From positions 62,001-126,000 of the forward strand of contig NZ_PIPT01000008.1 in assembly GCF_003987395.1 (NCBI RefSeq): a stretch of DNA of 64,000 nt. Direction: 5' to 3'. The stretch comes from Pseudidiomarina aquimaris (GTDB lineage Bacteria > Pseudomonadota > Gammaproteobacteria > Enterobacterales > Alteromonadaceae). Position 1 is the first letter of the stretch. The number at the start of each line of letters is the position of its first letter. Shown here piece after piece: positions 51,979 to 61,582 of the stretch. The position numbers and the translations under genes are program-made. The notes beneath the pieces were generated by a model. That model had not been told where the DNA came from and ran no database searches. It saw only the letters and a list, made by a program, of their open reading frames with translations.

Positions 51979-53082
51979 TTAGTTAGATGGTTCGATGTGG
52001 CGCCGTTGGCGTACCCAAGATACAACTTTCCAAATATGCTTGAGCATCATTAAGTAGAGAACAAAAATTGCCACAAAAATAATCAAGACAATTGTTTCTG
52101 AAACTTGCATCCATTCGAGTGTCAAACCAAGCGCCAACTTAGCGACCGCAATGACACTGATAATAGCAAGAGCTTGGCGAGCAGAGAAGCCCGCGCGCAT
52201 AAAGATGTGATGTAAATGTTCACGATCAGGCTTAAACGGCGACTGTCCTTTCATCACGCGACGCGAGAGTATGGCAAACATATCCATAAGTGGGACGGCA
52301 ATTAGCCATAGCACGGCGACCGGTCGTACGGCTGTGACGTCAGGAGTGCTCGCAAACCAAGTTTCGAGAATACGCTCTGGATGGGTCAGCATGATGAGCA
52401 TCCACACCACTACGAAACCGACCAGCATAGAGCCTGAATCACCCATGAAAATTTTACGTACTGGGCGATACTTGAAACCGATATTGCGGATTAAATAAGG
52501 AATCATCGCGCCAAACAAAATAGTGGCGACGAGGAGTGGCAACTGCTGCCCGTTCATAAATGCCAGCGCCGCAACGCCAGCAAACGCGACCATCGCCATC
52601 GAGCCGAGCAAGCCATCAATACCATCGATCATGTTGTAGGCGTTCATTGCGGCAACAATACAAAGCAAAGTAAATGGCATCGAGAAAGCGCCGAGCTCAA
52701 TCACGCCAGTACCGAATAAGCTACCGAGCTGGGTGATTTGCACACCTGCGCCAAAAACCACTACCGCCGCCGCCAGCATCTGCGCAATAAATCGCACACC
52801 GGCGTCAATGTCGTAACGGTCATCAAGGGCGCCGATGAGTACCATAAAACTGGCAGAAACCAAGAACAAACGGATATTTACGTCAAGTGGCAATAGTGCA
52901 ACCATCATGATCAGCATAGTGCCATAAACCGCTAAACCACCAACCAACGGAACGGGTGAGCCATGCTGTTTACGTTCGCAAGGCATGTCGACCAGCGCGG
53001 TGCGCCAAGCCATCGGTATCAGGACGTTACATAACACGCTCGAAAGTGCGGCAGCGGCTATTAACACCATCCAAATATTCAT
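51979..53082 (-). CDS. wecA: UDP-GlcNAc:undecaprenyl-phosphate GlcNAc-1-phosphate transferase (WecA)
   Basis: 367 residues, about 11 membrane helices. Family motifs: PLVGGLAVYG, GALDDRYDI (Mg-binding DDR), NAYNMIDGIDGL, IFMGDSGSMLVG and the cytoplasmic KPDREHLHHIFMRAGFS histidine loop. It makes undecaprenyl-PP-GlcNAc, the first lipid intermediate for O-antigen, enterobacterial common antigen and related polymers. With wecB, wecC and wecG close by, it should start the second polysaccharide. Followed by the SLBB export gene 23 bp away. Confidence 0.95.
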   Translation of the reverse strand: MNIWMVLIAAAALSSVLCNVLIPMAWRTALVDMPCERKQHGSPVPLVGGLAVYGTMLIMMVALLPLDVNIRLFLVSASFMVLIGALDDRYDIDAGVRFIAQMLAAAVVVFGAGVQITQLGSLFGTGVIELGAFSMPFTLLCIVAAMNAYNMIDGIDGLLGSMAMVAFAGVAALAFMNGQQLPLLVATILFGAMIPYLIRNIGFKYRPVRKIFMGDSGSMLVGFVVVWMLIMLTHPERILETWFASTPDVTAVRPVAVLWLIAVPLMDMFAILSRRVMKGQSPFKPDREHLHHIFMRAGFSARQALAIISVIAVAKLALGLTLEWMQVSETIVLIIFVAIFVLYLMMLKHIWKVVSWVRQRRHIEPSN

Positions 53083-53096
53083 TTAATCGCTTGTCC

Positions 53097-54263
53097 CTAA
53101 TCACTATTGTAGATATCGCGCGTATAGACTTTTTGCGCAACGTCGCTTAATTCTGCAGCCATTCGATTGCTGATAATTATATCTGATTTCTCTTTAAATT
53201 CTTGTAATTTTTTCTCAACACGACAATTGAAGAAAGTTTCTTCGCTAAGTGTCGGTTCATACACAATAATTTCGATGCCCTTCGTCTGCAGGCGTTTCAT
53301 GATGCCCTGTATTGCGCTTGAGCGAAAATTATCCGAACCCGCTTTCATGACCAAACGGTACACACCGACCGTTTTCGGCTGCTTGGCGATTATAGCATCT
53401 GCTATAAAATCTTTACGGGTACGGTTGGCATCCACAATCGCGCCGATAATGACCTGCGGCACATTATCATAATTTGCCAGCAGCTGCCGTGTGTCTTTCG
53501 GCAAGCAATAGCCGCCATAACCAAAGCTCGGGTTGTTGTAATGGTCGCCAATGCGCGGATCTAAACAAACACCGTCAATAATTTGGCGGGTATCTAAGTC
53601 ATGATGCGCCGCATAGGTATCGAGTTCATTAAAGAACGCCACCCGCATCGCCAAGTAGGTATTGGCGAACAACTTAATCGCTTCGGCCTCTGTCGGTTCA
53701 GTATATTGCACTGGAACATCGGGCTTCAGCGCACCTGCTTGTAAAAGTTGTGCAAAGATTTCAGCCCGTTCGGAACGCTCGCCGACGATAATCCGCGACG
53801 GATATAAATTGTCGTGCAACGCTTTGCCTTCGCGCAAAAACTCAGGCGCAAACAAAATACGCTCGGTGCCCAGCTCAGCGCGCTTCTTGGCAACGTACCC
53901 CACTGGGATGGTAGATCGTATCACAATGTTACACTGGTTATTATATTGTATTACTTGTTCAATCACTTCGTCCACCGAACTAGTGTTAAAGTGATTGGTT
54001 TTCTGATCGTAATTCGTTGGTGTGGCAATAAGCACCCAATCCGCCGACGGAAAAGCTTCAGCAGAATTTGTAGTAGCACTCAACTGTAGCTCTCGATATT
54101 TAAAAAAATATTCAATATCGGCATCTTGGATAGGGCTTCGCATCTGCTTTAGTAGCGCCACTTTTTCGGCATCGATATCAATTGCGATGACCGAATTGTG
54201 TTGAGCCAACAAGACAGCATTTGAAAGGCCTACATAACCGATACCTACAACGACAATGTTCAT
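53097..54263 (-). CDS. ugd: UDP-glucose 6-dehydrogenase
   Basis: 388 residues, the short Ugd form as in E. coli. NAD site [59 protein letters not shown] and catalytic Cys in [16 protein letters not shown]. It oxidises UDP-glucose to UDP-glucuronate. It differs in subfamily motifs from the TviB-like (33574) and WecC-like (56265) enzymes, so the window encodes three different UDP-uronate supplies. It is divergent from wecG across a 116-bp gap that must hold both promoters. Confidence 0.95.
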   Translation of the reverse strand: MNIVVVGIGYVGLSNAVLLAQHNSVIAIDIDAEKVALLKQMRSPIQDADIEYFFKYRELQLSATTNSAEAFPSADWVLIATPTNYDQKTNHFNTSSVDEVIEQVIQYNNQCNIVIRSTIPVGYVAKKRAELGTERILFAPEFLREGKALHDNLYPSRIIVGERSERAEIFAQLLQAGALKPDVPVQYTEPTEAEAIKLFANTYLAMRVAFFNELDTYAAHHDLDTRQIIDGVCLDPRIGDHYNNPSFGYGGYCLPKDTRQLLANYDNVPQVIIGAIVDANRTRKDFIADAIIAKQPKTVGVYRLVMKAGSDNFRSSAIQGIMKRLQTKGIEIIVYEPTLSEETFFNCRVEKKLQEFKEKSDIIISNRMAAELSDVAQKVYTRDIYNSD

Positions 54264-54379
54264 GGGATTCCTTTGAAGTCCTAGGGTGTAAAGTTCTACT
54301 TAACTTACCCCTATGACATTGCAGTTTTATTTAAGCCTAGATAGAATGCCTTCTCCTAATATCGAGATCAATTTTTTAC
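54264..54379. promoter_or_regulatory. Divergent promoter region between ugd and wecG
   Basis: A 116-bp AT-rich gap separates two diverging operons, so promoters for both directions should be here. I cannot place convincing -35/-10 boxes. No ops match is present, unlike the capsule leader, so the wecG series is probably not recruited to RfaH by ops at this point. Confidence 0.45.
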
Positions 54380-55105
54380 ATGCGTTCAACAAATTCAAAG
54401 CAGATTACCGTAGGCGGCTTGCAAGTGATGCCTTTCGCTTCAATGGCTGCTGCTGTACGTCACATTATTAAGCCCGACGGTAGCGTCGTACCTGGCTTCG
54501 GTATCGCCATCAATCCCGAAAAAGTAATGCTCGCGAGAGCAGATGCAACGCTGCGCGAATTAATCAATAATGCCACGTTAAGGTTCGCTGATGGTACCGG
54601 CGTGGTGCGGACGATGCGTAAAAAAGGTGTTGCGAATCAGCGGATTCCTGGCTGTGAATTATGGGAAGCGCTGATGCGCCAAGCGGCGAAGCAGAGCTTG
54701 CCCGTCGTTATCATTGGTGCGAAACCTGAAGTAAATCAGGCATGTGAAGCCAAATTAAAAGCACAGGGCACGCCTGTCGTTGCCGCAATCGACGGTTACT
54801 TTGACGATGAGCGCCAGCTTCACGATGCGTTAACCAAGCACCAACCTAAGTTGGTTTCGGTTGCCATGGGCTCGCCTAAACAAGAAAAGTTGATTCAGCG
54901 TTTACGCAAGGTTTACCCAGATGCTTTTTATCTGGGCGTCGGCGGCACTTATGATGTCTTTACTGGTTATGGCAAGCGAGCGCCCAAACTCTTTTGCGAT
55001 TTGCACCTCGAGTGGTTTTATCGGCTTTGCTCGCAGCCAAGTCGAATCGGTCGCCAGTTAGCTTTATTAAGCTATTTGCGTTTGCACCTCATGCACAAAC
55101 TATAA
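54380..55105 (+). CDS. wecG: WecG/TagA/CpsF-family glycosyltransferase
   Basis: 241 residues. GT26 landmarks: FADGTGVVRTMRKKG (the catalytic aspartate/threonine region), VIIGAKPEVNQACEAKL, VSVAMGSPKQEKLI, GVGGTYDVFTGYGKRAPK and LEWFYRLCSQPSRIGRQ. WecG transfers ManNAcA from its UDP form onto undecaprenyl-PP-GlcNAc. The next two genes make exactly that donor, so the substrate call is well supported. First gene of the plus-strand series. Confidence 0.9.
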   Translation: MRSTNSKQITVGGLQVMPFASMAAAVRHIIKPDGSVVPGFGIAINPEKVMLARADATLRELINNATLRFADGTGVVRTMRKKGVANQRIPGCELWEALMRQAAKQSLPVVIIGAKPEVNQACEAKLKAQGTPVVAAIDGYFDDERQLHDALTKHQPKLVSVAMGSPKQEKLIQRLRKVYPDAFYLGVGGTYDVFTGYGKRAPKLFCDLHLEWFYRLCSQPSRIGRQLALLSYLRLHLMHKL

Positions 55106-55126
55106 GAACACTATCACTGAGACTCT

Positions 55127-56260
55127 ATGAGCAAGAAAGTTCTAATCGTATTTGGCACTCGACCAGAGGCCATTAAAATGGCGCCTTTGGTGCAGCAAAT
55201 GCAACAGCTTAAGACAATTGGCTGGGACGTACGGCTTTGTGTAACCGCACAACACCGCGAAATGCTTGACCAGGTATTAGCTCTGTTTAAGTTACGACCT
55301 GACTATGACCTCAACTTGATGCGCCCAGACCAAACATTGCATGAGCTCGCTGCACGAGTATTAACTGGCATAGAGCCCGTACTTAATGAATTTAAGCCTG
55401 ACTTGATTTGTGTTCATGGCGACACACTTACGACATTAACGACGGGCCTCGCCGCTTATTTTAAACAAATCCCTGTTGCACATATCGAAGCTGGCTTGCG
55501 CACCGGCAATATTTATTCGCCGTGGCCCGAAGAAGCTAATCGGCGTTTAGTTGCTGGTATTACGCGCTGGCACTTTGCCCCAACGGCGCAAGCTCGAGAT
55601 AATTTGTTGGCGGAGAATATCCCTGCAGAGCATATTCATGTGACCGGCAATACGGTGATAGACGCTTTGCTTCACGTTAGTGAACAGTTAGCGAAAGACA
55701 GCAAAAAACAAGAGATGTATGCAGAACGATTCGCATCGATTCGTCTAGAACAACCTCTCTTACTGGTTACGGGGCACCGCCGTGAAAGTTTCGGACAAGG
55801 TTTTGAGCGAATCTGCCAAGCGCTCGCCACACTTGCTAAAGAAAGACCTGAGTTACAAATCGTTTATCCTGTGCACTTGAATCCCCACGTACAGGAGCCG
55901 GTGAATCGCCTGCTGAGCGACTATCCTAATGTACATCTCATAAAGCCTCAAGATTATGAGCCTTTTGTTTATCTGATGAACAGAGCAACCGTCATTTTGA
56001 CAGATAGTGGAGGCATTCAAGAAGAAGCGCCTTCGCTTGGCAAACCAGTATTAGTCATGCGTGACACAACAGAGCGCCCTGAAGCGATAGCGGCTGGAAC
56101 AGTTAAGTTGGTAGGCACCGACGTGAGCACAATAGTAAGTAATGTAACTGAGCTACTTGATAACAAAGAACTCTACCAAGGGATGAGTCACGCTCATAAT
56201 CCGTATGGAGATGGCAGAGCTTGCGAACGCATTATTGACGTATTAAAGAGGGAACTCTAA
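55127..56260 (+). CDS. wecB: UDP-N-acetylglucosamine 2-epimerase (non-hydrolysing)
   Basis: 377 residues, the standard WecB length. [14 protein letters not shown] at the N-terminus, [55 protein letters not shown] and [28 protein letters not shown] are all family hallmarks. It converts UDP-GlcNAc to UDP-ManNAc, substrate of WecC encoded 5 bp downstream. Confidence 0.95.
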   Translation: MSKKVLIVFGTRPEAIKMAPLVQQMQQLKTIGWDVRLCVTAQHREMLDQVLALFKLRPDYDLNLMRPDQTLHELAARVLTGIEPVLNEFKPDLICVHGDTLTTLTTGLAAYFKQIPVAHIEAGLRTGNIYSPWPEEANRRLVAGITRWHFAPTAQARDNLLAENIPAEHIHVTGNTVIDALLHVSEQLAKDSKKQEMYAERFASIRLEQPLLLVTGHRRESFGQGFERICQALATLAKERPELQIVYPVHLNPHVQEPVNRLLSDYPNVHLIKPQDYEPFVYLMNRATVILTDSGGIQEEAPSLGKPVLVMRDTTERPEAIAAGTVKLVGTDVSTIVSNVTELLDNKELYQGMSHAHNPYGDGRACERIIDVLKREL

Positions 56261-56264
56261 ATCT

Positions 56265-57518
56265 ATGAGTATCACGCAGACGGTTTCAGTTATCGGTCTT
56301 GGCTACATTGGCCTGCCTACCTCAGCAATATTTGCGAAACAAGGCATGCAGGTCATTGGCGTTGACGTGAACCCACAAACGGTGAAAACCATTAATCAAG
56401 GCAATATCCACATTGTTGAGCCTGGTTTACGCGATGTTGTTGCAAGTGCCGTAAAAAGTGGATTATTAAGGGCAACCCTACAGCCTGAATCCGCTGATGC
56501 ATTTATTATGGCAGTTCCGACGCCATTCAATGACGATAAAACTGGCAACCTTTCCTATATCGAATCTGCGGCGAAAGCACTCGCTCCAGTCCTCAGCAAG
56601 GGTAACCTCATTATTCTTGAGTCGACCTCACCGGTGGGTACCACCGAGCATCTCGAAGCATGGTTAAAAGAGGCTCGTCCCGAACTTACTTTCCCTTCGA
56701 CCCACGGTAGTGATGCCGACATTCAGCTCGCCTATTGTCCGGAGCGAGTTCTTCCAGGCAAGGTTATGGAAGAGCTTGTCTATAATGACCGTGTCATTGG
56801 TGGGTTATCTCCGCGCGCCAGCGAAATGGCAGCTGAACTCTACCGAACTTTTCTAAAGGGTGATTGCCTTTTGACGGATGCTCGCACAGCTGAAATGGCT
56901 AAGCTTACTGAAAACAGTTTCAGAGACGTCAATATCGCCTTTGCTAATGAGCTTTCGCTGATCTGTGACAAACTTGCTATTAACGTTTGGGAGTTAATAC
57001 GCCTCGCCAATCACCACCCTCGCGTAAATATTTTACAACCAGGGCCCGGTGTAGGCGGGCATTGCATCGCAGTTGATCCGTGGTTCATCGTGAGCTCAGC
57101 TCCCGAACAAGCACGACTTATTCGTACCGCCCGCGAAGTTAACGATTACAAACCTAAATGGGTACTCGAACAGGTTCAGCAACAAGTGCAAAGTCTGAGT
57201 AAGCCTGATAACGAACTCGTGATTGCCTGCTTAGGCTTGGCGTTTAAGGCTAATATTGATGATCTGCGCGAAAGTCCAGCACTCGATATTGCAAGAGGCA
57301 TAGCGGCACAACATAATGGTCAAACATTAGTCGTTGAACCCAATATCTCGACACTGCCAGATGACTTCTCAAATGCTATGCTGACCGAACTCAATGACGC
57401 ACTTGAAGCCGCAGATATTATTGTATTGTTAGTCGATCACGAACCATTCAAAGCCATTACTCGCGCTCAACTTGATGGCAAGGTTTGGGTAGATACCAAG
57501 GGTTTAATCGACGGATGA
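56265..57518 (+). CDS. wecC: UDP-N-acetyl-D-mannosamine dehydrogenase
   Basis: 417 residues. NAD site VIGLGYIGLPTSAIFAKQG, PTPFNDDKTGNLSYI, STSPVGTTEHLEAWL, YCPERVLPGKVMEEL and catalytic Cys in GVGGHCIAVDPWFIV, with NHHPRVNILQPGPG, are diagnostic for WecC rather than Ugd. It oxidises UDP-ManNAc to UDP-ManNAcA. It lies between wecB and a glycosyltransferase gene with which it shares an ATGA overlap. Confidence 0.95.
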   Translation: MSITQTVSVIGLGYIGLPTSAIFAKQGMQVIGVDVNPQTVKTINQGNIHIVEPGLRDVVASAVKSGLLRATLQPESADAFIMAVPTPFNDDKTGNLSYIESAAKALAPVLSKGNLIILESTSPVGTTEHLEAWLKEARPELTFPSTHGSDADIQLAYCPERVLPGKVMEELVYNDRVIGGLSPRASEMAAELYRTFLKGDCLLTDARTAEMAKLTENSFRDVNIAFANELSLICDKLAINVWELIRLANHHPRVNILQPGPGVGGHCIAVDPWFIVSSAPEQARLIRTAREVNDYKPKWVLEQVQQQVQSLSKPDNELVIACLGLAFKANIDDLRESPALDIARGIAAQHNGQTLVVEPNISTLPDDFSNAMLTELNDALEAADIIVLLVDHEPFKAITRAQLDGKVWVDTKGLIDG

Positions 57519-58558
57519 TTTATTTGGTGGCGACAGCGGTGAAACACGGACGTGGTGGGATTAGCACAGCTCTCGTCGGATTATGTGCTTCTACAGACCT
57601 GCAAAAAGCGGGTTTAACACTCATTGAGTCGCATCGCGGCAATCAGAGCAAGCTCAAAGCCTATTACGAAGCTGTCACGCAAATACACAAGCAAGTGCAA
57701 GAAAGTGATATTGTTTGGTTGCACTGCGCACGTTGGCTGTCGATGCTACGTAAGTACTTACTTGCACGCCATGCACGCAAGCAGGGAGCGACTATTGTTT
57801 TTCACTTTCACTCCGCGGTCACTGATGATTACTTACGTTCGCCTTGGCGACGCTGGCTACTTAAGCAGATGGTTCAGCTCGCCGACGGCATTTGCGTACT
57901 AACACCTTGGTGGAGACAACGCTTTATAGATGAACTTAAACTCCCAGAACATAAACTCCACGTCGTTCCAAACACGCTCGACGAAGAGTTTTTACAAGCG
58001 ACACCGAAACTCCTCTCAATTGACAACGGGCCAATCAAAATGCTCTGCATGACACGGTTGGTTGCCGGCAAAAATGTCGCTGCTGTGCTACATGCGTTAG
58101 CAATCTTGCCCACACGTTATCACCTGAGTATAGCTGGTGAGGGGCCCGAGCTGCAAAACTTACAACAGTTAGCAATCGATTTGGGAATAAAGGAGCGCAT
58201 AAACTTTCTTGGCTGGGTTGACTACGACAAAAAGATAAACGTGCTGCAGCAGCATCATCTGTTTATCTTGCCCTCGCAGTTCGATGCTTTCGGGATGGGT
58301 TTTATCGAAGCAATGGCTATAGGGCTTCCGGTGATTGCTCTAACACAGGGCCCAACCCCCGACGTGGTCCCACATCAACAAGCTGGCTACCTATGCGAAG
58401 ATGTTTCTACGGCAGAGTTGTTACGAGCCATCGATTTCTGCACAACGCATTACACCTCTTTGACCACAGCGGCACGCGAACACGCGCGTCAGCAATTTGC
58501 TGTTGCGCCGACAGTGCAAAGCTTGCTTAACTTCTTTTCTACGCTACCGCAGCGCTGA
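57515..58558 (+). CDS. GT4-family glycosyltransferase
   Basis: The start is ATG 57515 (ATGA overlap with wecC); the frame's upstream ATG-like start at 57485 lies inside wecC. 347 residues, GT-B fold: MIYLVATAVKHGRGGISTAL at the acceptor side, IKMLCMTRLVAGKNVAAVLHAL, HLSIAGEGPELQNLQQLA, and the donor-binding PSQFDAFGMGFIEAMAIGLPVIAL with the E-x7 pattern. Probably adds the third sugar of the WecA-primed unit. Donor unknown. Confidence 0.88.
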   Translation: MIYLVATAVKHGRGGISTALVGLCASTDLQKAGLTLIESHRGNQSKLKAYYEAVTQIHKQVQESDIVWLHCARWLSMLRKYLLARHARKQGATIVFHFHSAVTDDYLRSPWRRWLLKQMVQLADGICVLTPWWRQRFIDELKLPEHKLHVVPNTLDEEFLQATPKLLSIDNGPIKMLCMTRLVAGKNVAAVLHALAILPTRYHLSIAGEGPELQNLQQLAIDLGIKERINFLGWVDYDKKINVLQQHHLFILPSQFDAFGMGFIEAMAIGLPVIALTQGPTPDVVPHQQAGYLCEDVSTAELLRAIDFCTTHYTSLTTAAREHARQQFAVAPTVQSLLNFFSTLPQR

Positions 58559-58560
58559 AA

Positions 58561-59712
58561 TTAATCAAGTAAGCTAAAGACCTCATCCCACATCTTTTCT
58601 ACGGCTTCGCGTTGCCATTGTCCTGACTCAACTATCCGTGCACGCAATTCTCCGTAGTTCGTTGCGTCGTTCAAGGTCTTGTGAATGCGCTGCCACACGG
58701 CAACCGCATTCTGTTGTGGCTCCACTAGGGCATCTTGACAAGTGTAGTCACTTAATAACTGCTCATACTTGTGACTCCAGCCGGTTGCGGTAACGGGAAC
58801 GCCCTGTGATAAAGCACTCACTAGACCATGATAACGAGAACTTATCACCCAGCCACTGTGTCCAATAAGCCACTTGTTCTGTCGCGCATCACTCGGTGCA
58901 ACCACTGCCACCGCTTTGCTTAGCCGGGCGTTAATGGTGGCTGCCAAGCCTTGGTCCTGTTGCTGTTCATGCAGCAGCATAAATACAGGTTGCTCGTCGT
59001 TTTGTATTGCGTGAATCAACTCGACCAGCCAATTCACATAAACATCGCCGTCTTTTCGCTTCTGCAGCATCTTACTATTGGGGATCACGCAAACACTGTT
59101 CGCTGATGGTTGATATGCCTGATAGGGTCGTGGTTTCAAGAGGTTAGTAAAGTCTGGACAACGCTTTACGCTAGCCTCCTGCTGATAGTTTAGCAGAGAG
59201 GTACAATGATCAAATGAAGTAGTATCACGCGCGTATGCCAAATTAGCATACGCAAGAATATGTTGCATCTGCCTTTGCCATTTTGCTTCACGAAATGGGC
59301 CAAAGGCCTGTGGTAACAACACCACCGGTACACGACGTTTGTGGTATCGGCGCATACTTGTTGCTAATCGATCATGAGCAACACGCCAAGGCCATTGATC
59401 TCCATAAGAAAAGCCTGAGGCATCAAGCACCAAATCAATATCGCTATCATTTACCAACCCCAGCTGTGTACGGCAACTGCGCGGTAACAACTGTAGTGGC
59501 GCTAGATAGTTGATGTGCTTTCGAATCGCTCGTGTTTTTTGCCACAAGCCGAACTGTGCACGACGCTCGTATGCTCCTTGTGGCTCCACCACAAAGCGAG
59601 CCGAAATGCCACGCTGTTGAAACTGCTCGATGATAGCATGAAGCATAAGTTCAGCTCCTTGATTAACGAAGCTGATTCCTTTGACTTCGACAGTAAGAGG
59701 CACCTTCTGCAC
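58561..59712 (-). CDS. Polysaccharide pyruvyl transferase family protein
   Basis: 383 residues of the WcaK/AmsJ/CsaB family: GISFVNQGAELMLHAIIEQF (N-terminal nucleotide-like loop), LDASGFSYGDQWPWR, PVVLLPQAFGPF, YARDTTSF, and SSRYHGLVSALSQGVPV, where the Arg/His pair is the conserved site. Members transfer pyruvate from PEP onto sugar hydroxyls as ketals. It is the only minus-strand gene within the plus-strand series, ending 2 bp after the convergent glycosyltransferase stop. The orientation suggests separate acquisition or separate control. Confidence 0.8.
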   Translation of the reverse strand: MQKVPLTVEVKGISFVNQGAELMLHAIIEQFQQRGISARFVVEPQGAYERRAQFGLWQKTRAIRKHINYLAPLQLLPRSCRTQLGLVNDSDIDLVLDASGFSYGDQWPWRVAHDRLATSMRRYHKRRVPVVLLPQAFGPFREAKWQRQMQHILAYANLAYARDTTSFDHCTSLLNYQQEASVKRCPDFTNLLKPRPYQAYQPSANSVCVIPNSKMLQKRKDGDVYVNWLVELIHAIQNDEQPVFMLLHEQQQDQGLAATINARLSKAVAVVAPSDARQNKWLIGHSGWVISSRYHGLVSALSQGVPVTATGWSHKYEQLLSDYTCQDALVEPQQNAVAVWQRIHKTLNDATNYGELRARIVESGQWQREAVEKMWDEVFSLLD

Positions 59713-59853
59713 GTTTATTAGCCTATAAAGATAAATCTAATTAATAGCTAAAGTCTAACGACTTACACAATAATTCCAAGCGCTTTGTTCACTATATAAA
59801 ACTTAATTGCTACAATCGGTTCTTGCTTTTTTACCACCAACGAAGATGATGCT

Positions 59854-60663
59854 ATGCCAGCAGTTACCGTTTACATTCCTACCAAGAATCGCGTGCAGCT
59901 TTTGCAACGTGCGGTTACTTCTGTGCAAGCACAAACCATGTCCGACTGGGAACTTATTATTGTTGACGACGGCTCAACAGACGGCACATTCGAGTACCTA
60001 ACAGCGGTTACGAAATCTGACCCACGGGTGCACATGCTTCGCAACGAGACCAGTATTGGCGCTTGCGCGAGCCGTAATCGGGCAATAGAGCTTGCTGCCG
60101 CACCGCTCGTAACTGGCCTTGATGACGACGATGAATTTTTACCCGAGCGACTTGAAGTTATGCTCGCAAATTATAATGACGAGTATGCTTTCGTTTGTAC
60201 CAGCTTGTATTGGGTCACGCACAACTCGCGAAAAGTGATCCTCGACGGCGAGCAAATCTTAACGCTTCGCAGCGAGCTTGGTCGCAATCACACGGGAAAC
60301 CAAGTCTTGGTTCGAAAAGAACGCCTATTGAGCATTGGCGGATTCGATAGCGATTTCCCCGCTTTGCAAGACTATGACTGTTTCGTGCGTTTGATCGAAG
60401 CCTATGGCCCCGCCAAGCGGATCGGCCTCCCCTTAATGAACATATACGTCGCGCATGGTCATGAACGAATTTCATCCGGGCCAAAAGCTGTAGACGGATA
60501 CGATGTATTCAGAAAAAAGCATGGCTACAAGATGAGTCTGCGGCAACGCTTTAATCATTACTTGCAAGTACTTGCCCGTAAAGGCTTCAGCCGCAGTCTA
60601 CGTTATCGCATTATGTTGATGATACTCAGCATTAGCTATGTTAGGAAAAAACATGAGTTCTAA
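59854..60663 (+). CDS. GT2-family glycosyltransferase
   Basis: 269 residues, GT-A fold. TVYIPTKNRVQLLQRAVTSV, IIVDDGSTDGTFEYL, ASRNRAIELAAAPLVTGLDDDDEF with the metal-binding DDDD region and GGFDSDFPALQDYDCFVRL in the acceptor part. Typical inverting sugar transferase of O-antigen or capsule loci; donor not predictable. A 141-bp AT-rich gap upstream, after the divergent pyruvyltransferase gene, should carry its promoter. It is followed directly by the Wzz-like genes. Confidence 0.9.
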   Translation: MPAVTVYIPTKNRVQLLQRAVTSVQAQTMSDWELIIVDDGSTDGTFEYLTAVTKSDPRVHMLRNETSIGACASRNRAIELAAAPLVTGLDDDDEFLPERLEVMLANYNDEYAFVCTSLYWVTHNSRKVILDGEQILTLRSELGRNHTGNQVLVRKERLLSIGGFDSDFPALQDYDCFVRLIEAYGPAKRIGLPLMNIYVAHGHERISSGPKAVDGYDVFRKKHGYKMSLRQRFNHYLQVLARKGFSRSLRYRIMLMILSISYVRKKHEF

Positions 60664-61582
60664 TAAAAAGATCACCTTATTCTCGTCACAATTATTTTAT
60701 CGAGTCACACTTAAATACTGGAAACTCTGGGTAGCTGTCCCTATCTTACTGGCATTTACATTTGCCGGCATACGCAACTTAAAGCCAACTGAATACGAAG
60801 CAATTGCGGTGTTGGCGCCAAGTGAGGAACGTACAGGCGGATTAGCTGAAATGGCCGGGGCCTTGGGTGGTTTAGCTGGATTAGCGGGGATCGATCTTGG
60901 TGCGTCGAGATTGAATAATACCCAAATGGCCGTTGAAATTATGAAGTCGCGGAGTTTTGTGTACCCGCTAATCCGAGCCAATAATTGGTTGCCCTACTTG
61001 CTAGCTGTTGATGAATGGGACAGTGAGCGTGAACAGGTTATTTTTGAAGATAATCTTTACAACAAAGAATCACAACAATGGATACGTGACGTTGATCCGC
61101 CATTAAAACCAGTACCTGAGCTATGGGAAGGATATGAAGCATTTCAAGGGCGTTTCGACGTTTTTTACGATAGAACCACTCGCATCGTTACGCTTAGATT
61201 ACGTCACGAGTCGCCGGAAGTTGCTGCCAACTGGCTCAATATCATTGTTAGAGAGATCAACGAAGTGATGCGCCAGCGTGAAGCAACAAATGTAGCAGCT
61301 CAAATCGAATATCTGAACGAAAGCATTGATAACTCACAACAGACCGAGGTTCGCGAAGCATTATATCAGCTTCTACAAGAGCAGTATAAGCGAGCTATGT
61401 TAGTCGAAGTAAATGAAGATTATGTGTTCGAATTTATAGACCCTCCGGTCGTCCCTCACAAACCGTCGTCTTTCTCATGGAAAGTTTGGTTTGTGATTGG
61501 CGGATTTACTGGCTGTCTAATTATGTTTACCACAAGTTTGTTATTAAGTTATCGGCGTGTCGAACAGCAAATTAAATATTAA
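60653..61582 (+). CDS. Wzz-like chain-length determinant protein
   Basis: The start is ATG 60653 after TTAGGAAAAAA, overlapping the previous gene end by 11 bp; an ATG at 60638 is also in frame. 309 residues. First membrane helix about 20-42 (WKLWVAVPILLAFTFAGIR), a Wzz domain (KPTEYEAIAVLAPSEE, QMAVEIMKSRSFVYPLI, DRTTRIVTLRLRHESPEVAANWLNIIVREIN), then a PPVVPHKPSSFSWKVWFVIGG motif leading into the second helix. Wzz proteins sit in the inner membrane with a large periplasmic domain and set polymer length. No kinase domain is attached. Confidence 0.85.
   Translation: MSSNKKITLFSSQLFYRVTLKYWKLWVAVPILLAFTFAGIRNLKPTEYEAIAVLAPSEERTGGLAEMAGALGGLAGLAGIDLGASRLNNTQMAVEIMKSRSFVYPLIRANNWLPYLLAVDEWDSEREQVIFEDNLYNKESQQWIRDVDPPLKPVPELWEGYEAFQGRFDVFYDRTTRIVTLRLRHESPEVAANWLNIIVREINEVMRQREATNVAAQIEYLNESIDNSQQTEVREALYQLLQEQYKRAMLVEVNEDYVFEFIDPPVVPHKPSSFSWKVWFVIGGFTGCLIMFTTSLLLSYRRVEQQIKY

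Noticed and set aside
51979-54263. A second ops element for the wec genes
   Set aside because: No GGCGGTAG match was seen in the leaders of ugd/wecA or wecG. A partial TGCGGTAG at 58545-58552 (minus) is inside a gene end and lacks the rest of the motif.
57485-57514. Upstream start for the GT4 enzyme after wecC
   Set aside because: It lies within wecC. The coupled ATGA start at 57515 gives a normal GT4 N-terminus.
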